Shown here: in pieces, positions 16,383 to 20,346 of the stretch
Numbering within the stretch: the stretch's first letter is position 1
How the letters are laid out: every line of letters starts with the position of its first letter
NCBI GenBank assembly: GCA_947377705.1
Contig: CANCGU010000022.1
Coordinates: 1 to 20,346, forward strand
DNA length: 20,346 bases
Origin: Comamonadaceae bacterium
GTDB taxonomy: Bacteria > Pseudomonadota > Gammaproteobacteria > Burkholderiales > Burkholderiaceae
Direction: 5' to 3'
The notes under the pieces: generated by a model
Database searches by the model: none
What the model was told of the DNA's origin: nothing
Seen by the model: only the letters and a program-made list of their open reading frames with translations
Translations under genes and position numbers: made by a program

Positions 16383-19178
16383 ATGGGTCTTAATTGGAAC
16401 GAAATTAAATCTAGGGCATTGCTTTTCAGCAAAACCTGGGCTGATGCCAGCAACGAAGACAGCGAAGCCAAACCCTTCTGGATTGCCTTCTTTGAAATCT
16501 TCGGCATCACCGACAAACGCGTTGCCACCTTTGAGCTGAACGTTAAAAAGCTCGGTGGCTCGCAAGGCTTTGTCGATTTGTTTTGGCCGGGCGTGCTGCT
16601 GGTGGAGCACAAGTCACGCGGCAAAAACTTAGACGACGCGGTAGACCAAGCCGTGGGCTATCTGCACAACCTGCCCGAGCGCGACCTGCCGCAGCTGGTG
16701 GTGGTGTGCGACTTTGCCCGCTTTCGCGTGCGCATCTTGGCCACCGGCGAAACCGTGGAGTTTGAACTTCAGCACCTGCACAAGCACGTCAAGCTGTTTG
16801 GCCTGCTGGCGGGCTACAAGGTGCAAGACATTCGGGCAGAAGACCCCGTCAACATCAAAGCTGCCGAGCGCATGGGCCGCTTGCACGACGCCCTCAAGGC
16901 CAGCGGCTACGAAGGCCACGCGCTAGAGGTGCTGCTGGTGCGCTTGCTGTTTTGCTTGTTTGCCGACGACACCGGCATCTTCCAGCCCGCGCAATCGTTT
17001 CGTGACTTTGTAGAAGAACGCACCGCGCCCGATGGCTCAGACCTTGGGCCGCGCTTGGGCCAACTGTTTCAAGTGCTCAACACGCACGAAGCCAGCCGCA
17101 ACAAACACATTGACGAACAGCTAGCTAAGTTTGCGTACATCAACGGCAAACTGTTTGAAGAAACCTTGCCCATGGCCGACTTCAGCACCGCCATGCGCGA
17201 AGCGCTGCTGGATGCGTGTGCGCTTGATTGGTCGGCCATCAGCCCTGCCATCTTTGGCAGCTTGTTTCAAAGCATCATGGACGAAAAGACCCGCCGCAAC
17301 TTGGGCGCGCACTACACGTCAGAGGCCAACATCCTCAAGCTCATCAAGCCTTTGTTTTTGGACGAGCTGCACGCCGAGTTTGAGCGCATCAAAGGCCACC
17401 GCAACAAGCTGTTTGAGTTTCACAAAAAGCTGCGGCAGCTCACGTTTTTTGACCCCGCCTGTGGGTGCGGCAACTTCCTTGTGATCAGCTACCGCGAACT
17501 GCGCGAGCTAGAACTGAAAGTGCTGCGAGCCGACCACGAACTGAGCACCCACAAAGGCCAGCTGGCGGTGGACGTGCATGGCCTGATCGGCGTCAACGTG
17601 GACCAGTTCTTTGGCATCGAGATTGAAGAGTTTCCGGCACAGATTGCCCAAGTGGCCCTGTGGCTGGTGGACCACCAAATGAACCTGCGCGTGAGCGTGG
17701 AGTTTGGTTTGTACTTTGCACGCATCCCACTCAAAAGCACACCGCACATCCAACACGGCAACGCCCTGCGCGTGGACTGGAACGATGTGCTGCCTGCGCA
17801 GCGGTGCAGCTATGTGTTGGGTAATCCGCCGTTCCTTGGCAAGCAATATCAAACACCAGACCAAAAAGCCGACGTTGCACCAATTTATCAAGCGCTCGAC
17901 GGCGGTGGCGTGTTGGATTTCGTTGCAGCTTGGTACATCAAGGCGGCCAACTATGCCAAGGCGAACCCAACGCTCAGCGTGGGTTTTGTATCCACCAACA
18001 GCATCGTGCAAGGAGAGCAAGTTGGCGTGCTCTGGGGCTGGCTGATCGCACAAGGGATAAAGATCAATTTTGCGCACCGCACATTCAAATGGAGCAACGA
18101 AGCGTCCGGCAATGCCGCTGTGCATTGCGTCATCGTGGGCTTCTCTCACGCCGATTCATCATTAAAGACCATTTACGAATATGAAATGGTCAATGGTGAG
18201 CCTATGGCGGTGACTGCGAAAAACATCAACCCCTACTTGGTTGATGCGCCGGATGTGGTGCTGCCCTCTCGTCGCTCGCCCATTTGCAATGTTGCCCCAA
18301 TCGTCTTTGGCTCCATGGCCAACGACGGAGGCAACTTTTTCCTCACAGATCCAGAAAAAGAACAGCTGCTCAGCGAGTGCCCCGATGCTGCGCCTTGGAT
18401 ACGACCTTTCCTTGGCGCTGATGAATTCATCAACAAAAGTCCGCGATGGTGTATCTGGATCAAAGATTGCCCACCTGCAATGTTGCGCAAGATGCCACCA
18501 GTGATGGAGCGCGTACAAAAAATAAAAACATTGCGTGCAGCCAGCACAAGAAAAGCAACCCAAGACCTGGCTGACACCCCGACATTGTTTGGAGAGATTC
18601 GGCAGCCTGAATTTGGCAGCTATCTATTGATACCCCGCGTGTCATCCGAGAAAAGATCCTATATACCAATCGGATTTATTGACCATTCCACCATAGCCAG
18701 CGATGCGACCTTGATTATTCCGTCTGCATCACTGTTTCACTTCGGCGTAATGACCAGCGCAATGCACAACGCTTTCATGCGCTTCACATGCGGGCGACTG
18801 AAAAGCGATTTCCGTTACTCCAACACCATCGTCTACAACAACTACCCTTGGCCCGGCTTCGCAGCCGAGGCACTCAGCGACAAACACCGCAGCGCCATCG
18901 AACAAGCCGCACAATGCGTGCTCGACGCACGCGCCCAATTTACAGGCGCGTCCTTGGCCGACCTATACGACCCGCTCACCATGCCGCCCGTCCTGCTCAA
19001 AGCCCACCAAAAACTAGACGCCGCCGTAGACGCAGCCTACCAACCCAGCGGCAGCAAAAAGTCCTACGCCTCCGACGCCGAACGCGTAGCCTTTCTCTTC
19101 GAGCTGTACCAACGCATCACCAGCTTGCTGCCTGCGCCATCAGCGAAGCAAACAAGAAAACCATCACCACACAAATAA
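16383..19178 (+). CDS. MmeI-like Type IIL restriction-modification enzyme (single-chain nuclease, adenine methyltransferase and specificity domain)
   Basis: A 931-residue protein, close to MmeI (919). One polypeptide would cut foreign DNA at a distance from its site and methylate one adenine in host sites using SAM. The N-terminal nuclease shows Asp65-x9-Glu75-x-Lys77 (in VDLFWPGVLLVEHKS), the same spacing as MmeI's D-x9-E-x-K. A helical linker follows (about 130-290). The methyltransferase domain has GAHYTSE (309-315, motif X region), DPACGCGNF (357-365, motif I) and NPPF (481-484, motif IV, N6-adenine type). The target-recognition domain is about 600-830, with SLLPAPSA near the end. All catalytic motifs are present. 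Coding for about residues 480-820 is lower in GC than both ends, suggesting a swapped segment. A SLATT gene follows after 15 bp. Specificity is unknown. Confidence 0.93.
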   Translation: MGLNWNEIKSRALLFSKTWADASNEDSEAKPFWIAFFEIFGITDKRVATFELNVKKLGGSQGFVDLFWPGVLLVEHKSRGKNLDDAVDQAVGYLHNLPERDLPQLVVVCDFARFRVRILATGETVEFELQHLHKHVKLFGLLAGYKVQDIRAEDPVNIKAAERMGRLHDALKASGYEGHALEVLLVRLLFCLFADDTGIFQPAQSFRDFVEERTAPDGSDLGPRLGQLFQVLNTHEASRNKHIDEQLAKFAYINGKLFEETLPMADFSTAMREALLDACALDWSAISPAIFGSLFQSIMDEKTRRNLGAHYTSEANILKLIKPLFLDELHAEFERIKGHRNKLFEFHKKLRQLTFFDPACGCGNFLVISYRELRELELKVLRADHELSTHKGQLAVDVHGLIGVNVDQFFGIEIEEFPAQIAQVALWLVDHQMNLRVSVEFGLYFARIPLKSTPHIQHGNALRVDWNDVLPAQRCSYVLGNPPFLGKQYQTPDQKADVAPIYQALDGGGVLDFVAAWYIKAANYAKANPTLSVGFVSTNSIVQGEQVGVLWGWLIAQGIKINFAHRTFKWSNEASGNAAVHCVIVGFSHADSSLKTIYEYEMVNGEPMAVTAKNINPYLVDAPDVVLPSRRSPICNVAPIVFGSMANDGGNFFLTDPEKEQLLSECPDAAPWIRPFLGADEFINKSPRWCIWIKDCPPAMLRKMPPVMERVQKIKTLRAASTRKATQDLADTPTLFGEIRQPEFGSYLLIPRVSSEKRSYIPIGFIDHSTIASDATLIIPSASLFHFGVMTSAMHNAFMRFTCGRLKSDFRYSNTIVYNNYPWPGFAAEALSDKHRSAIEQAAQCVLDARAQFTGASLADLYDPLTMPPVLLKAHQKLDAAVDAAYQPSGSKKSYASDAERVAFLFELYQRITSLLPAPSAKQTRKPSPHK

Positions 19179-19193
19179 ATTAGGTTATCAATC

Positions 19194-19823
19194 ATGAGTC
19201 AAAAAAGCACTGAAGAACTACTTCGTCGAACAGAGATAACGTGCGGTGCCCGCTACACCGCTGCGCGACGGATGGAACTGCAAGGTTGGGCTGCGCAATG
19301 GACGCTTGCGCTTTTGTCGATAGGACAGATCATCATCACTCTAATTCCAACATTAAAACTTCGATCAAATTTTGGAGAAGCTTACGTAGGGTTCGCCTCG
19401 GTGCTGTTTGCCGTCTTGGTACTCGCTTATTCACTCTTACTCGGTATGGCCAACTATTCGGCAAGAGCCGTAAAAATGCATGGCTGCGGGCTTGAGCTAG
19501 GGCGTCTTGCTCGCAAACTGGTCTTTCTGATCAACCGAGGTAATACCAGCGCACATGAGTATCAGGAATGCGCCAAGTGCTACTACGATATCCTAGACAA
19601 GCACGAAAACCATATGCATCTCGACTATCTGATATCTCACTACCAGCACTACGAGGCAAAAGCGTCAAAGTTGGACTTCTCCAATAAAGGCTATTGGAGA
19701 GCCCGATTTTCTCTCGCATTGGTGAAGGTGAATATCTGGGCTCTCAATTCCATCCAGTTCTCGCACGTCGTAATCAGTCTCGGCCTGATGTATAGCTGGA
19801 TCTATTTCATGGTGAAGCCTTGA
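19194..19823 (+). CDS. SLATT-family membrane protein (predicted defence effector)
   Basis: A 209-residue protein with N-terminal helix LLRRTEITCGARYTAARRMELQGW leading into two transmembrane segments (about 34-52 and 64-86). A cytoplasmic helical region with the ENHMHLDYLISHYQHYEA stretch (138-155) follows, and a third hydrophobic segment lies near the C-terminus (187-206). This matches the SLATT pattern (SMODS- and SLOG-associated two-TM effectors), probably near the SLATT_5 subgroup. These are predicted to permeabilise the membrane when a partner senses infection. No sensor gene of the usual kinds (nucleotidyltransferase, SLOG, reverse transcriptase) is in the window. The only partner in view is the Type IIL enzyme, 15 bp upstream on the same strand. 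Composition is more AT-rich than the core genes. The family call is by recalled pattern; the function is inferred. Confidence 0.72.
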   Translation: MSQKSTEELLRRTEITCGARYTAARRMELQGWAAQWTLALLSIGQIIITLIPTLKLRSNFGEAYVGFASVLFAVLVLAYSLLLGMANYSARAVKMHGCGLELGRLARKLVFLINRGNTSAHEYQECAKCYYDILDKHENHMHLDYLISHYQHYEAKASKLDFSNKGYWRARFSLALVKVNIWALNSIQFSHVVISLGLMYSWIYFMVKP

Positions 19824-20096
19824 TACAAAGGCCAATCAAGAGCAGCCAGTAAAAGTAAAACTTAATCCATCCCTCAATCGGAAGACGAGGTACCCGTCAC
19901 CGTATCGGGGAAAACAACCCAAGCCGTTCAAGACGGAGTCGCGTGGCCTCTTCACAGCGAAGAGGTCATCACGGATTCAAGTCTGTTTGGCCATGTCATG
20001 CGCTGTCCGGTCGCCCCATGCGTTTGACATACGCCAACAACTTCACAAAAAACGGATGGCTACAAAGCGTGGAAAAGTCTCCGACCAGCGACAACT
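19824..20096. other. Region without a recognisable gene
   Basis: No ORF here has a credible start, ribosome site or familiar protein. Open frames at 19943-20161 and 19987-20205 run antisense into the HigA-like remnant and have odd composition. On the plus strand, 19866-20027 stays open for 53 codons without a start until near its end and may be a decayed gene fragment. A 9-bp-stem hairpin lies at 19945-19967. No terminator with a T-tract follows the SLATT gene. Confidence 0.6.
19945..19967. other. Strong hairpin / inverted repeat
   Basis: GGCCTCTTC and GAAGAGGTC flank the loop ACAGC. Seven Watson-Crick pairs (CCTCTTC/GAAGAGG) extend to nine with one G-U and one G-C in RNA. There is no T-tract on either side, so it is not a standard intrinsic terminator. 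It lies in the gene-poor gap between the SLATT gene and the antitoxin remnant, so it could be an operator, a recombination site or a decayed terminator. Confidence 0.5.
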
Positions 20097-20346
20097 TTAT
20101 ACAGCCGTCAAAGGCTCCATGCGCACCACGGCACTGGAAAAACGTTGGACAGTTCGCATAGATGGCGTGCCCCTGCCACTTTCGATGCGTGCCACCACGC
20201 TTTAGGTTGTGCCCATGAGTGCGGCTATATCGCCTTGCGTCAGGCCCGCTTGCGTGCGGGCTGCTATCAGCTCACGAGCCAGCTCAAACTCGGGCGCTTG
20301 TGCGTCATAGGCTTGGCGAACGGCAGGGTTGGCCAGCGGTTCGGTA
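20097..20346 (-). pseudogene. XRE-family (HigA-like) antitoxin broken by a nonsense codon, N-terminus beyond the window
   Basis: Read leftward from the right edge, the frame gives TEPLANPAVRQAYDAQ..., then APEFELARELIAARTQAGLT and QGDIAALMGTT. This is the usual N-terminal and helix-turn-helix pattern of HigA-type antitoxins. A TAA stop at 20202-20204 then interrupts it. The same frame continues as SVVARIESGRGTPSMRTVQRF, which is exactly the expected continuation with the TAA standing where family members have CAA (Gln, in TTQS). The frame finally ends at 20097. The tail after QRF looks shortened or degenerate. HigA normally binds a HigB/RelE-like toxin and represses the operon; the toxin gene would lie to the right, outside. 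The break is in the recognition helix, so DNA binding would be lost. Sequencing error cannot be excluded. Confidence 0.75.

Noticed and set aside
19943..20205. Two 72-codon plus-strand frames
   Set aside because: Overlap each other and run antisense into the HigA-like remnant; no ribosome site and no familiar sequence.
20248..20265. GCCCGC/GCGGGC inverted repeat as a terminator
   Set aside because: It falls inside the antitoxin coding stretch and has no T-tract.
1..20346. CRISPR arrays, tRNA or rRNA genes, insertion-sequence transposases
   Set aside because: No regularly spaced repeats, cloverleaf-like segments, rRNA sequence or transposase-like protein were seen by inspection.

Overview
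The window looks like a chromosomal segment of a betaproteobacterium, most likely Burkholderiales/Comamonadaceae (Limnohabitans- or Rhodoferax-like). This is inferred from protein flavour, GC-rich codon use and the prfB–pepN–fbp order; no rRNA or other marker is present. Most of it is ordinary, densely packed housekeeping and metabolic DNA. There is one two-gene cassette of different composition in the middle and an accessory, defence-like block at the right end.

Layout, left to right. 1-1112 (minus) is the N-terminal part of an AMP-forming acyl-CoA synthetase that runs off the left edge. It lies head to head with an alpha/beta hydrolase (1138-2043). 2094-2645 is a small secreted PagP-like outer-membrane beta-barrel. 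2707-3811 is prfB (release factor 2), complete with its autoregulatory +1 frameshift site. It is followed closely by pepN (3820-6534) and fbp (6544-7557), both with good ribosome binding sites.

7635-8770 is a lower-GC cassette. It holds a DapA-superfamily protein that lacks the Schiff-base lysine, translationally coupled to a 65-residue unknown protein. Imperfect direct repeats flank the cassette. On the minus strand, 13313 down to 8808 is a two-gene NAD-dependent formate dehydrogenase: a fused NuoE/NuoF-type beta subunit followed by a metal-pterin alpha subunit. It would couple formate oxidation to NADH. Divergent from it is a membrane-anchored methyltransferase (13401-14141), whose end overlaps a CNNM/CorC-type transporter (15426-14125, minus). 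That transporter is head to head with apaH (15440-16297).

The right end looks accessory. An MmeI-like single-chain Type IIL restriction-modification enzyme (16383-19178) is followed 15 bp later by a SLATT-type membrane protein (19194-19823), a family predicted to form pores in defence systems. Next comes about 270 bp without a recognisable gene but with a strong hairpin, then an XRE/HigA-like antitoxin interrupted by a nonsense codon (20346 down to 20097, entering from the right edge). The restriction-modification plus SLATT pair is the best candidate for an undescribed defence arrangement; the lysine-less DapA cassette is second. Everything here comes from reading sequence and remembered family motifs; no searches were run.
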